DNA from: Neobacillus sp. CF12 | Lineage (GTDB): Bacteria; Bacillota; Bacilli; Bacillales; Cytobacillaceae | Length of the DNA stretch: 64,000 bases | Direction of reading: 5' to 3' | Assembly (NCBI RefSeq): GCF_030348765.1 | Contig: NZ_JAUCEU010000007.1 | Location: forward strand, 4,623,501 to 4,687,500 | Shown here: in pieces, positions 23,231 through 31,596 of the stretch | Numbering within the stretch: the first letter of the stretch is position 1 | Layout of the letters: each line of letters starts with the position of its first letter | Position numbers and translations under genes: made by a program | Notes under the pieces: generated by a model | The model's input: only the letters and a program-made list of their open reading frames with translations | Told to the model about the DNA's origin: nothing | The model's database searches: none

Positions 23231-23823
23231 CTTTCTTCACCCCCCTTCAAAGAAAGCAAAGTTGCATTGCCTTTTTTTGCTAAAGGGTGTTTAACCATTA
23301 GGTATTGAATAAAAACGAAGATTCCAATATTCATAATGATATCGCCAATACTAATGATTTGTGTTCGTGGGTATGGGGCACTTATTGGAATCACATCACC
23401 CAAGAAGCCAAGCTGTGTTGTAGACGTTAACATTGTATGCTTAGCATACAAACTTTCTTTTAAAGCTTGGATGTAACCAGGATCTAAAACTGCTGCAGCC
23501 TCTACCGAAACAGGCATCCTACCACCATTGAGAACCATCACTATAAAGTTTAGAAAGACACCAATGAAAATGAGGATAAAGCCGGCATTTCTACGATTTA
23601 GAAATAAAAAAATCAAACCGATGATATAGATAACGATATAAATAGACCCACTCAGTTGTCCTAAAAATTCACTATCATTTTGAAACGTAAAAACAGCTAG
23701 TTGGACTACTAATAAGAGCGGGAATACCCAACCCCACTTAAGATTTAATTGCGAGAAAGCCCTTAAATTACCTTTTCTGAGTAGTCCTACAATGAACGAA
23801 ATAAGTATGCCGTCAAATACCAT
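23227..23823 (-). CDS. DUF5317 membrane protein
   Basis: A 198-residue protein with about five membrane segments, matching the DUF5317 family as I recall it (FNGGRMPVS-type motif seen here as VLNGGRMPVSVEAA, with GFLGDVIP and TQIISIGDIIMNIGIF nearer the C-terminus). Function is unknown. It begins the three-gene unit that ends with the GGDEF/HD-GYP protein, and its stop overlaps the next start. Its ribosome binding site (CAGGT) is weak. Confidence 0.75.
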   Translation of the reverse strand: MVFDGILISFIVGLLRKGNLRAFSQLNLKWGWVFPLLLVVQLAVFTFQNDSEFLGQLSGSIYIVIYIIGLIFLFLNRRNAGFILIFIGVFLNFIVMVLNGGRMPVSVEAAAVLDPGYIQALKESLYAKHTMLTSTTQLGFLGDVIPISAPYPRTQIISIGDIIMNIGIFVFIQYLMVKHPLAKKGNATLLSLKGGEER

Positions 23824-23991
23824 TAGTTGTACCTGCCTATGCTAGAATATAAATCTAATAAAAAAGAAGATTTAGTAAAGGGTAAATATTTCCACATTAA
23901 CAATAATATTGTTGAAGTTTGTCGAAATCAAGTTTAAATTGTGAAAATTATATGTAGATTTAGAATTCTTTTAAAGAAGTGGTAGAAACAC

Positions 23992-24059
23992 GGTGCCTGT
24001 CACCACCCGTGGACACTGTCCACCTGGTATGGACACTTCTCCCCCTCTCAGGCAGACAG
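23992..24059 (+). repeat. REP-like element 8
   Basis: GGTGCCTGTCACC, ACCCGTGGACA, C, TGTCCACC, TGGTATGGACAC, then CCCCCTCTCAGGCAGACA; the same four-part layout as element 5. Confidence 0.75.
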
Positions 24060-24060
24060 C

Positions 24061-24095
24061 AAAAAGAGCATTCCCGGACCAGGAATGCTCTTTTT
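24061..24095 (-). terminator. Terminator of the 585-residue protein gene
   Basis: AAAAAGAGCATTCC / GGAATGCTCTTTTT, seven bases past the stop codon at 24102. Confidence 0.9.
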
Positions 24096-24101
24096 ACTAA
24101 T

Positions 24102-25859
24102 TTATTGTTTCACAAATTGTTGATTTATGAAGCTGTATGTTTCTGATTGGCCATGGTCGACTAGGATCTTGAGGGTATTGCCGGCCAGTTTCGCATCAGA
24201 CATTCCTTTTAAAGTTAAATCTGCACGGAGACCTATACTTCCATTTTCGGAAATTGGGCTGTATACCCATACAAATGATTCATAGGTTTGGCTGAGTGCC
24301 ATAATGACAATCTCTGGATTACCATTACCATCGAAATCATGTTCTGCATGATAGAGGGAAATCCCATCTTTTAGAACACCTTTTTCATCAAATGGTGTAA
24401 CCTCTGAGTTGATCACCAAATCAAAAGAGGTTTCATTATTTTGGCTGTCTGTTAATACGAGCGTTTTACCACCATCAGGATTTGCTTGTCCAAAAGTCAT
24501 TTTCTGCTGTTCTCCATTTACATTGAAAATGAATGGAATTTCACCTACCCATTTTTTAAATGGCTCTAATTCAGGTTCAGCTTTTTTTGTTTCAACTTGG
24601 CCTGTTGCTGAAGGTTTACTTGTTTTCGAAAAAGCGGCGACATTCTTTTTGTCTGCTAAGAGGTCATAACCAAGGTATAGTCCGCTTCCAACCCCAAGAG
24701 TAAGCAAAATAATGGCGAACTGGACACCATACTTTTTTACTAACTTAATGAGGGGGGGTGCTTTTTCATTTTTAACTTCTTTTACTATTTTTCTAAAACT
24801 GCTAGAAGGGATGCTTTCTAATTCTTTTCGTCCCGATTTATTTTTCCAAACCGACCTTGGATGGGTTTTTAAATAATTCTTCAGTCCGCGATGATAGTGG
24901 TGATCGATCCGGAGGTTATTCGCACTCCACTTAATAAACAATACCATAAGCTCTTTATCTGCATTTTTACTCAAATACGCAAATAATTGAGGATAATGAT
25001 AACTGCCTTCCTCATTATCAAACGCAGCTAATATGTGGTGAAAATACTTTGAAGAAAGGTTATTCCCAAGAATATTTTTTAGAACCTCTCTAAGTTCCTC
25101 CCTGCTTTGAGGAGGTAACTGTTTCAAAACGAGTGACACAGAAACGGTTGAAGTGCTGAAAATTTCAGAAAGGGCCATCATCATTCTGTACTTGATAATG
25201 ATTCGACTATCCTTTAAAGCTATTGCGTTAAGTCTTTCCGCTGTTAACTGACCAAAAGTATCAATATCTTCGAGTGTAATACTCTTAAATTCAATCTCAT
25301 CTAATACAGCAATGATCGAAAACTCCATCATTTTATTTTTTACATGAGTGAAATCAACTTCTGAGTTGGTAGGTTTAAATTCTTTTACCGTTGTTGCAGC
25401 CTTAAAAATATCAGGGGAATCGCCGACGGCATAGGCTGTCTTTTGGATGGCAAACACCTGGAAACGGCGATTCTTAACTAAATATGGAGCAAAAGCTAGT
25501 AGTCTATTGATCTCGTATAAAATATCGTCGACGCTAGTAAGTTTGAATTTTTCATTAAGATATACCTCTATTAAATCTGTGTAGTCTTGATTCAGGTTGA
25601 TAAACTCAATGACGGTTTCATAAGCAATAGGATGTTCTTCAAGCATTTTCCATAATTCGTGAAAAACTGAATGATCTTGGAAATGTTCGAGAGTGTTTAG
25701 TATAAAGGTAAGTCCTTCATCATTTAAGGCATTCTTATTGAAGTCTAACACCTCTTTAAAAAAGTCCGTCACCTTTCCAGTATCCTCTGCCTTTTTTTTC
25801 TGATGTAAAATTTGTAAGTACAGCTTTTCCAAATCTTCTTTAGTTGATTTTTCACTCAC
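24102..25859 (-). CDS. Unrecognised single-TM protein with helical cytoplasmic part
   Basis: A 585-residue protein I cannot assign. Residues 1-375 are charged and helical, HEAT/TPR-like in texture (DDILYEINRLLAFAPYLVKN, QSREELREVLKNILG). A single TM lies near 383-405 (FAIILLTLGVGSGLYLGYDLL). The outer part (about 420-585) has a predicted beta domain with DFDGNGNPEIVIMA, which resembles the FG-GAP/VCBS calcium-binding loop. The start is GTG at 25859 with AAGGGAG 9 bases upstream. It is alone in its transcription unit. A sensor or anchor linking the cytoplasm to the wall is one reading; no known family supports it. Confidence 0.7.
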   Translation of the reverse strand: MSEKSTKEDLEKLYLQILHQKKKAEDTGKVTDFFKEVLDFNKNALNDEGLTFILNTLEHFQDHSVFHELWKMLEEHPIAYETVIEFINLNQDYTDLIEVYLNEKFKLTSVDDILYEINRLLAFAPYLVKNRRFQVFAIQKTAYAVGDSPDIFKAATTVKEFKPTNSEVDFTHVKNKMMEFSIIAVLDEIEFKSITLEDIDTFGQLTAERLNAIALKDSRIIIKYRMMMALSEIFSTSTVSVSLVLKQLPPQSREELREVLKNILGNNLSSKYFHHILAAFDNEEGSYHYPQLFAYLSKNADKELMVLFIKWSANNLRIDHHYHRGLKNYLKTHPRSVWKNKSGRKELESIPSSSFRKIVKEVKNEKAPPLIKLVKKYGVQFAIILLTLGVGSGLYLGYDLLADKKNVAAFSKTSKPSATGQVETKKAEPELEPFKKWVGEIPFIFNVNGEQQKMTFGQANPDGGKTLVLTDSQNNETSFDLVINSEVTPFDEKGVLKDGISLYHAEHDFDGNGNPEIVIMALSQTYESFVWVYSPISENGSIGLRADLTLKGMSDAKLAGNTLKILVDHGQSETYSFINQQFVKQ

Positions 25860-25945
25860 TGCTCTAATCTCCCTTCATTAAATCATAGGTGGTAATGCAG
25901 TCAGATGAACGGTACATCGACTTGATTGGAGTATGTATAATAAGA

Positions 25946-25980
25946 AAGACCAAATAGCCAAGGCGGCCGGTTTGGTCTTC
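25946..25980 (-). terminator. Terminator of the DUF4359 gene
   Basis: AAGACCAAA / TTTGGTCTT with CGG/CCG inner pairs, directly after the stop at 25981. Confidence 0.8.
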
Positions 25981-26283
25981 TTATTTTTCACTTTTAGAGA
26001 CAGGTATAAATTTATTAAAGACCCCTACACAGGTAACCTTTCCAAGGCCAATTTCGGAAAAATCTGTTTTATAGACTGAAAAAATGAAGTAATCTGTTTC
26101 CGTTGTTCCCATATCAAAAACCTTTTCACCTGCTAACGAAAGAAGTCCTTTTTCAAGTATAGTAGAAGATTGATCCATCGCTTCACCCGTGATCCATTCT
26201 ATGTATGCTGAACGACCAGGATTTGTTTGTGATAAAACAAATAAAATGACTATCAATAGGATAATAGAAATGATCTTTTTCAC
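25981..26283 (-). CDS. Small membrane-anchored protein, DUF4359-like
   Basis: A 100-residue protein: N-terminal TM (IISIILLIVILFVLSQTNP), then an extracellular part with YFIFSVYKTDF and a C-terminal KVTCVGVFNKFIPV. This fits DUF4359, a small Bacillus family without known function. The start is GTG at 26283 with AGGGG 7 bases upstream. Its terminator lies immediately after the stop. Confidence 0.75.
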   Translation of the reverse strand: MKKIISIILLIVILFVLSQTNPGRSAYIEWITGEAMDQSSTILEKGLLSLAGEKVFDMGTTETDYFIFSVYKTDFSEIGLGKVTCVGVFNKFIPVSKSEK

Positions 26284-26427
26284 TTTTCAACCCCTATTCT
26301 AATTATTGGTAATATTTACATAAGTTAAGTATAAAGGGGGAGGATTTCATTGTAAATATAAATCCTTCGTGCTACACCGCTATTAATATGTTAAATTAGT
26401 ACTAATTAACGTAAAGGAGATAAGTCC

Positions 26428-26523
26428 GTGTCGAGAAAATGGAAATGGGTTGTTGCGTGCTTACTTTTCCTGCTGTTTTTCAATGGGTTAGGAATGGTAG
26501 CTGTACAGTTTTTAGGAAGATAA
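26428..26523 (+). CDS. 31-residue hydrophobic peptide
   Basis: GTG at 26428 with AAAGGAGA 7 bases upstream encodes MSRKWKWVVACLLFLLFFN and ends FLGR: a positively charged start and one membrane helix. It is 52 bases upstream of the CPBP protease gene on the same strand and may be cotranscribed. No homologue is recognised; the strong site is the main support. Confidence 0.55.
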   Translation: MSRKWKWVVACLLFLLFFNGLGMVAVQFLGR

Positions 26524-26574
26524 GGTGAGTAATAGATTTGCAGCAGTTATTTCATAGAACAGGGAATGAAGATA

Positions 26575-27477
26575 ATGACTACTAATTTAACAAAGCCTGT
26601 TTCGAAAAGGCTCTTGCTTGCACTCCTTACGATTACAATCGGGGTCGAAATTATCCTCTATTTAAGCGGTTATAGCCTTTTAGCTGGTACCATATATGAT
26701 GCCATTATGGTGTCTTCCTTTTTTGTCGGATTGAAACTTCACCAAAGACTAAAGACTGGTATACCAAAAACAAAGGTGCAGCTAATAGGTCAATTTCTTG
26801 GTGCCTTCTTGCTTTTTATTCTTGGCAGTACAATCATTAATATTTACTCAACTTACGCCTTTCAGGATTTTAGCGAGGATTATGAACAATATGTAGAAGA
26901 GTATACATCAGTGGCAACGTTTGATGAGGAGGAAATGGAACCTAGCGAATTCATGGAACCTGTCGACAAGATGTGGGATGTGGTCGGTGAAATAGATAGC
27001 ATTGGGTACGATATTTTTACCGATATCCTTGCCGGACTAGAAGAGGTTTGGCGATTGGCCTATATCATTCTAATCCTTCTATTTTTTAAAAAGGTCTTTC
27101 CACGGCGCTGGGAAAAAGGCCGGCGTGATATCTTTGTTATGCTTGCGCTATTTATTACCTCGGTACTATTTGGGATTGATCATACATTAAATTCAGTTCA
27201 ATCATGGCAATATGAAATTGGTGCCATTGTAACCTTTACGAATATGGGCTTACTTTTTGGGTTGATTTTATTATGGACGAGAAATCTCTGGTTAACTGTT
27301 CTCGTGCATGCAGTTTACGATATCCTTGCAACCATTTCCTGGTATTACTTTGATTATATTGTCGAAATCGTAGCGTTGATTCTTTTACCTATATACTTAA
27401 TTTTTCTAGCATTAGAAAAGAAGCAGCAGATGAAAAAGTCGATTGAAATGGTCGTCTCAGATGAAATAGCCAATTAA
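26575..27477 (+). CDS. CPBP-family intramembrane metalloprotease
   Basis: A 300-residue membrane protein of the CPBP (CAAX protease / bacteriocin processing, Abi) family. The three motifs are present: EEVWRLAY (EExxxR type, about residue 159), FGIDHT and HAVYDI. About eight hydrophobic segments are seen, with an unusually acidic loop (EDYEQYVEEYTSVATFDEEE) between TM3 and the first motif. Substrate unknown; family members cleave prenylated or peptide substrates in the membrane. ATG at 26566 is also in frame, but AGGGA at 26561-26565 fits the ATG at 26575 better. Confidence 0.85.
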   Translation: MTTNLTKPVSKRLLLALLTITIGVEIILYLSGYSLLAGTIYDAIMVSSFFVGLKLHQRLKTGIPKTKVQLIGQFLGAFLLFILGSTIINIYSTYAFQDFSEDYEQYVEEYTSVATFDEEEMEPSEFMEPVDKMWDVVGEIDSIGYDIFTDILAGLEEVWRLAYIILILLFFKKVFPRRWEKGRRDIFVMLALFITSVLFGIDHTLNSVQSWQYEIGAIVTFTNMGLLFGLILLWTRNLWLTVLVHAVYDILATISWYYFDYIVEIVALILLPIYLIFLALEKKQQMKKSIEMVVSDEIAN

Positions 27478-27484
27478 AGTAGAG

Positions 27485-27511
27485 GAGGTTACCTAAAACT
27501 GGTAACCTCTT
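27485..27511 (+). terminator. Terminator of the CPBP protease gene
   Basis: GAGGTTACC / GGTAACCTC with a 7-base loop, 8 bases after the stop codon; the T-run is short. Confidence 0.75.
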
Positions 27512-27586
27512 CAATTTAGTATTATATTATTCTCCTAATTTGATTGTAATATATTTGTATAATTGTCTATGATGTGACGCTTGGTG

Positions 27587-27625
27587 ATAAAACCTTACTC
27601 TAGATTTAATAGAGTAAGGTTTTTT
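27587..27625 (+). terminator. Second hairpin terminator, no gene assigned
   Basis: CCTTACTCTA / TAGAGTAAGG followed by seven T. It lies 76 bases after the CPBP terminator with a TATAAT-like box at 27555 between, so it could end a short RNA or be a back-up terminator. The rest of 27478-27836 holds only the PhoP-box-like array. Confidence 0.7.
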
Positions 27626-27727
27626 TCTTGAAATACGGATGAATTTTAAAAAAAGTTTCCAATTATTCGTGGTTCAAACGCTTGCACCATTTTGGAAGTG
27701 CTTTCTTTAGGGGAAAAGTCTTAAAAA

Positions 27728-27777
27728 TTAACAGAAAAAATACAAAAAAATTACAAAAAAAGACTATGAAACTATCA
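27728..27777 (+). promoter_or_regulatory. PhoP-box-like direct repeats upstream of the nucleotidase
   Basis: TTAACA (27728), AATACA (27739) and ATTACA (27750) recur every 11 bases, the spacing of PhoP~P binding repeats (TT-A/C/T-ACA with 5-base spacers) in B. subtilis; weaker units AGACTA and CTATCA continue the phase at 27761 and 27772. The downstream gene encodes secreted phosphate-releasing enzymes, which fits a phosphate-starvation signal. The A-rich context lowers certainty. Confidence 0.4.
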
Positions 27778-27835
27778 AATATCCTAGTAGAATAATTTTG
27801 CAATACTAAATATTTTGTCGAAGGGCGGATATAGT

Positions 27836-30800
27836 GTGAAGAGAAAAATAAAAAGAAACATGAAGAAACGTGTTCTTAATGGATTACTGGCTTCTGGACT
27901 CGCACTTACAACGGTTCCACTAAATGCTTTACCAAGTAATGTGAGCGCAGAGGCGACAGTAACTAGTACAGCTACTCTTCGTATTTTAGAAACTACTGAT
28001 CTTCATTCCAATGTAATGCCATATGATTATTTCAAAGATACAGATGTAAACATTAACTATGGGTTAGCCAAAACGGCTTCACTTATCAAGCAAGCGAGGT
28101 CTGATGCTCCAAACTCTATGCTTTTTGATGCTGGTGACACGATTCAAGGAAATCCACTTGCTAGTTATGTAGCAAAGGTAAATAAATTAGGACCGAATGA
28201 TACTCATCCAATCTTCAAGGCAATGAATTATTTAGATTATGACGCAGCAATTGTTGGGAATCATGAGTTTAACTATGGACTAGACTATCTTAACGATGTT
28301 TTAGAAGAGGTTGAATTCCCAGTTGTAAACGCTAACATTTACCATGACGATAAAGATGGCAATGCCGAAAATGATGAAAACTATTTCACTCCATATCAAA
28401 TTCTAGATAAAGAGATTATCGATGATAAAGGCAATAAATCTACTATTAAAGTAGGGGTAATTGGCTTTGCACCTCCGCAAATTATGCAGTGGGACAAAGA
28501 TAATCTAACTGGAAAAGTCATTGCAAAGGATATTGTTCAACAAGCAAATAAATTCATCCCAGAAATGAAGTCAAAAGGTGCTGACGTAATCGTAGCGATT
28601 GCACACTCGGGCTGTGATATTGCTGTAGAAGGACAAGAAGCAGCAGAAAATGCTGTTTACGACTTAACAAAAGTTCCTGGAATTGATGCAATGCTATTCG
28701 GCCATGCACACTTAAAATTCCCTGAAGATGCTTCATTCAAAGATAAGCCTGGGATTGATCAAGAACATGGCACGATTAACGGAGTTCATGCGGTTGAAGC
28801 AGGATTCTGGGGAAATAACCTTGGTGTACTAGATTTAGCTCTAGTTCAAGATGAAACCGGCAAATGGACAGTTGATAAAGCAAATTCCAAATCAGTTAAC
28901 AAACCAGTTGATGCAACTACTCAACTCGACCAAGAAATTGTGAATGCAGTAGCAGCCGAACATCAAGGCACACTTGAGTATGTACGTGGGAAAATTGGTA
29001 AAACGGCCATTCCAATGCACAGTTACTTTACTCGTGTAATGGACGATGCATCTACGCAAATTGTAAACGATGCACAAATGGATTACGTGAAAAAGTGGAT
29101 TACTACCAATGCACCTGAATACAAGGACGTACCTGTACTTTCGGCAGCAGCGCCATTTAAAGGCGGCCGTGCCGGCATTGCCGATTATACAGACATCGCT
29201 AAAGGTGATGTAACCATTAAGAGTGCGGCTGACTTGTATTTGTTTGATAATACATTAAAAGCAGTAGAAGTTACTGGAGATCAGGTTAAGCGCTGGATCG
29301 AAAAATCAGCAGAACAATTCAACACGATTGATCCGAACAAAACAGAACCGCAAGAACTATTAGATTATGAGTTCCGTCCATACAATTACGATGTAATGGA
29401 TGGGGTTAACTATGAAATTGATGTTACGAAGCCAAAAGGTGAACGGGTCGTTAATTTAACATTGTTAGATGGCACACCTGTACACCCTGATCAAAAATTC
29501 ATTGTAGCGACAAATAACTATCGTGCAGGCGGCAGCGGCGGACTTGCTGAATTAAAGGACGCTAAAGTAGTTGTTGATTCACCATTTGAAAATCGTCAAA
29601 TCCTTATGGACTACATAACTGCACAAGGTGAAATCGCACCTGCTCCAGATAACAACTGGAAAATTGCACGTGTTGATGGTCCTGCGAAATTAGTCTTTAA
29701 CTCAACACCAGCGGCTCTAAATTATCTTGGTACTACACCAAATGTAAAAGACCTTGGAGTTTCAACAACTAAAGAAGGCTATCAATTATTTGAATTAGAT
29801 CAAAACGTTCATGTTCAATTATTAGGGATTAATGATTTACATGGTCAATTAGATTATTCTTCAAAAGTAAATGGACAACCTGTAGGTGGAATTGCTTACT
29901 TGTCCGGTTATTTGAAGGACAGAGAATTACAAAATACTACAGAATCCATCATGCTTCATGCCGGAGATGCAGTTGGTGCAAGCCGTCCAGTATCAGCACT
30001 ATTACAAGATGAACCAACGATTCGTTTCTTGAATGAAATTGGCTTTGATCTTGGAACACTTGGTAATCATGAATTTGATGAAGGTGTAAAGGAAATGATG
30101 CGCCTTATCGACGGTGGATCACATTCAGCGACTGCTGACAAGTATGGTGAATTTGAAGGTGCAAACTTCCCATACGTTGTTGCAAACGTTGTAGATGAAA
30201 AGACCAATGATTTAATTTTACCTCCATATGCAGTTAAAGAAGTGGATGGAGTGAAGATTGGATTTATCGGTGTAATTACAACTGAAACACCAAGTATTGT
30301 TACTGCTAGTGGTACTACAGGAGTTAAATTCACGGATGAAGTAGAAGCGATTAACAAATATGCAAAAGAACTAAAGGATCAAGGTGTTAAATCTATCGTT
30401 GTCCTTGCACATAATCCAGGAAAATCAGATCCAGATGGAGCTAACGCAACTGGTGAAGTGGTTGATTTTGCAAACCAAATCGATGATGAAATTGACGTAA
30501 TTTTTGGTGCTCATGACCATAAATACTTGAATTCAACCGTTGATGGAAAATTACTCGTTCAATCTTATTCTTATGGAACAGCATTCTCTGATATTGATTT
30601 AACGATTGATCCTGAAACACAAGATATCGTTGAAAAATCGGCAGAAATTGTTACAACCTACCAATCACCAGAATTCTTAGATGAAGGTGTTCAAGCGCAA
30701 CTCGATGCGTACATGGCTGATATTGCACCAATCATTAATGAAGAAGTTGGTACAGCGGCTGTTGAAATTACCCGTACTGCAAATGAAGCGGGTGAATCTG

Positions 30801-31486
30801 CTCTTGGTAACTTAATTGCAGATGGAATGCGTGATGCTACAAAGGCTGACTTTGCTTTCATGAACTCAGGCGGTATTCGTGATAACTTAAATCAAGGACC
30901 GATTACTTGGGGTGAATTGTTTGCCATCCAGCCGTTTGGTAATGACGTTGTGACCTTGAAGTTAACAGGTGAGCAAATTAGAACATTACTAAATCAGCAA
31001 TTTAATGCAGACAGAAATAAAATTATGGCAGTATCTGGTCTTAAATACACATGGTCAGTAGAAAAACCATTAGGAGAAAAAGTCCTAGATATTTTCCTTC
31101 CAGATGGTTCAAAAATTGACCCTAAAGCTGAGTACACCATTGCGGTTAATAACTTTATGGCAGATGGTGGAGATGGATATACCATTCTAAAAGAAGGTAA
31201 AGACCGGACAGTATGGTTAACGGATTTAGAAACTTTCGTTAACTATGTAAAAGATCAGCAAAAACCAATTACTGCTGCTATCGAAGGCAGAATTTTAAAT
31301 GCGACAGAGTCAACTGTTGATACACCAGTTACTCCGCCGGCTGAGCCAGGTACGGGGGATGGTACGGATAAACCAGGTGCTAACCCACTTCCGGATACAG
31401 CATCTAACATGTATAACCTATTATTAGCGGGTATCCTTGCTGTTGGAACGGGAATCACAATGATTTTCAGAAGACGTAAAGCATAA
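27836..31486 (+). CDS. yfkN: Wall-anchored double 5'-nucleotidase / cyclic phosphodiesterase (YfkN-like)
   Basis: A 1216-residue secreted protein. After the signal peptide (cleavage near NVSAEA) come two metallophosphatase plus 5'-nucleotidase C-terminal units: ETTDLHSNV, FDAGDTIQGN, GNHEFNYG and GHAHLKF in the first (about 45-620), then GINDLHGQLDY, HAGDAVGA, GNHEFDEG and GAHDHKY in the second (about 660-1170). A sortase-type signal LPDTAS with a hydrophobic segment and RRRKA ends the protein. It should release phosphate from cyclic and linear nucleotides outside the cell. B. subtilis YfkN is longer. GTG at 27836 has AAGGGCGG 7 bases upstream; an in-frame TTG at 27815 has none. Confidence 0.9.
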   Translation: MKRKIKRNMKKRVLNGLLASGLALTTVPLNALPSNVSAEATVTSTATLRILETTDLHSNVMPYDYFKDTDVNINYGLAKTASLIKQARSDAPNSMLFDAGDTIQGNPLASYVAKVNKLGPNDTHPIFKAMNYLDYDAAIVGNHEFNYGLDYLNDVLEEVEFPVVNANIYHDDKDGNAENDENYFTPYQILDKEIIDDKGNKSTIKVGVIGFAPPQIMQWDKDNLTGKVIAKDIVQQANKFIPEMKSKGADVIVAIAHSGCDIAVEGQEAAENAVYDLTKVPGIDAMLFGHAHLKFPEDASFKDKPGIDQEHGTINGVHAVEAGFWGNNLGVLDLALVQDETGKWTVDKANSKSVNKPVDATTQLDQEIVNAVAAEHQGTLEYVRGKIGKTAIPMHSYFTRVMDDASTQIVNDAQMDYVKKWITTNAPEYKDVPVLSAAAPFKGGRAGIADYTDIAKGDVTIKSAADLYLFDNTLKAVEVTGDQVKRWIEKSAEQFNTIDPNKTEPQELLDYEFRPYNYDVMDGVNYEIDVTKPKGERVVNLTLLDGTPVHPDQKFIVATNNYRAGGSGGLAELKDAKVVVDSPFENRQILMDYITAQGEIAPAPDNNWKIARVDGPAKLVFNSTPAALNYLGTTPNVKDLGVSTTKEGYQLFELDQNVHVQLLGINDLHGQLDYSSKVNGQPVGGIAYLSGYLKDRELQNTTESIMLHAGDAVGASRPVSALLQDEPTIRFLNEIGFDLGTLGNHEFDEGVKEMMRLIDGGSHSATADKYGEFEGANFPYVVANVVDEKTNDLILPPYAVKEVDGVKIGFIGVITTETPSIVTASGTTGVKFTDEVEAINKYAKELKDQGVKSIVVLAHNPGKSDPDGANATGEVVDFANQIDDEIDVIFGAHDHKYLNSTVDGKLLVQSYSYGTAFSDIDLTIDPETQDIVEKSAEIVTTYQSPEFLDEGVQAQLDAYMADIAPIINEEVGTAAVEITRTANEAGESALGNLIADGMRDATKADFAFMNSGGIRDNLNQGPITWGELFAIQPFGNDVVTLKLTGEQIRTLLNQQFNADRNKIMAVSGLKYTWSVEKPLGEKVLDIFLPDGSKIDPKAEYTIAVNNFMADGGDGYTILKEGKDRTVWLTDLETFVNYVKDQQKPITAAIEGRILNATESTVDTPVTPPAEPGTGDGTDKPGANPLPDTASNMYNLLLAGILAVGTGITMIFRRRKA

Positions 31487-31497
31487 TGGATTGATAA

Positions 31498-31530
31498 ACA
31501 ACCTTACTCCATCGGGGTAAGGTTGTTTCC
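31498..31530 (+). terminator. Terminator of the nucleotidase gene
   Basis: CAACCTTAC / GTAAGGTTG with TCC/GGG inner pairs and a following T-rich run. Confidence 0.85.
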
Positions 31531-31596
31531 ATTCGACATATATTTTGTTATTATGTAGATGTTATTGAATCCATGATTATCCATTTGGAGGTATAT

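Noticed and set aside
27512..27625. Small RNA gene between the CPBP and nucleotidase genes
   Set aside because: A TATAAT and a terminator are present, but no -35 at a proper distance and no conserved fold I recognise.
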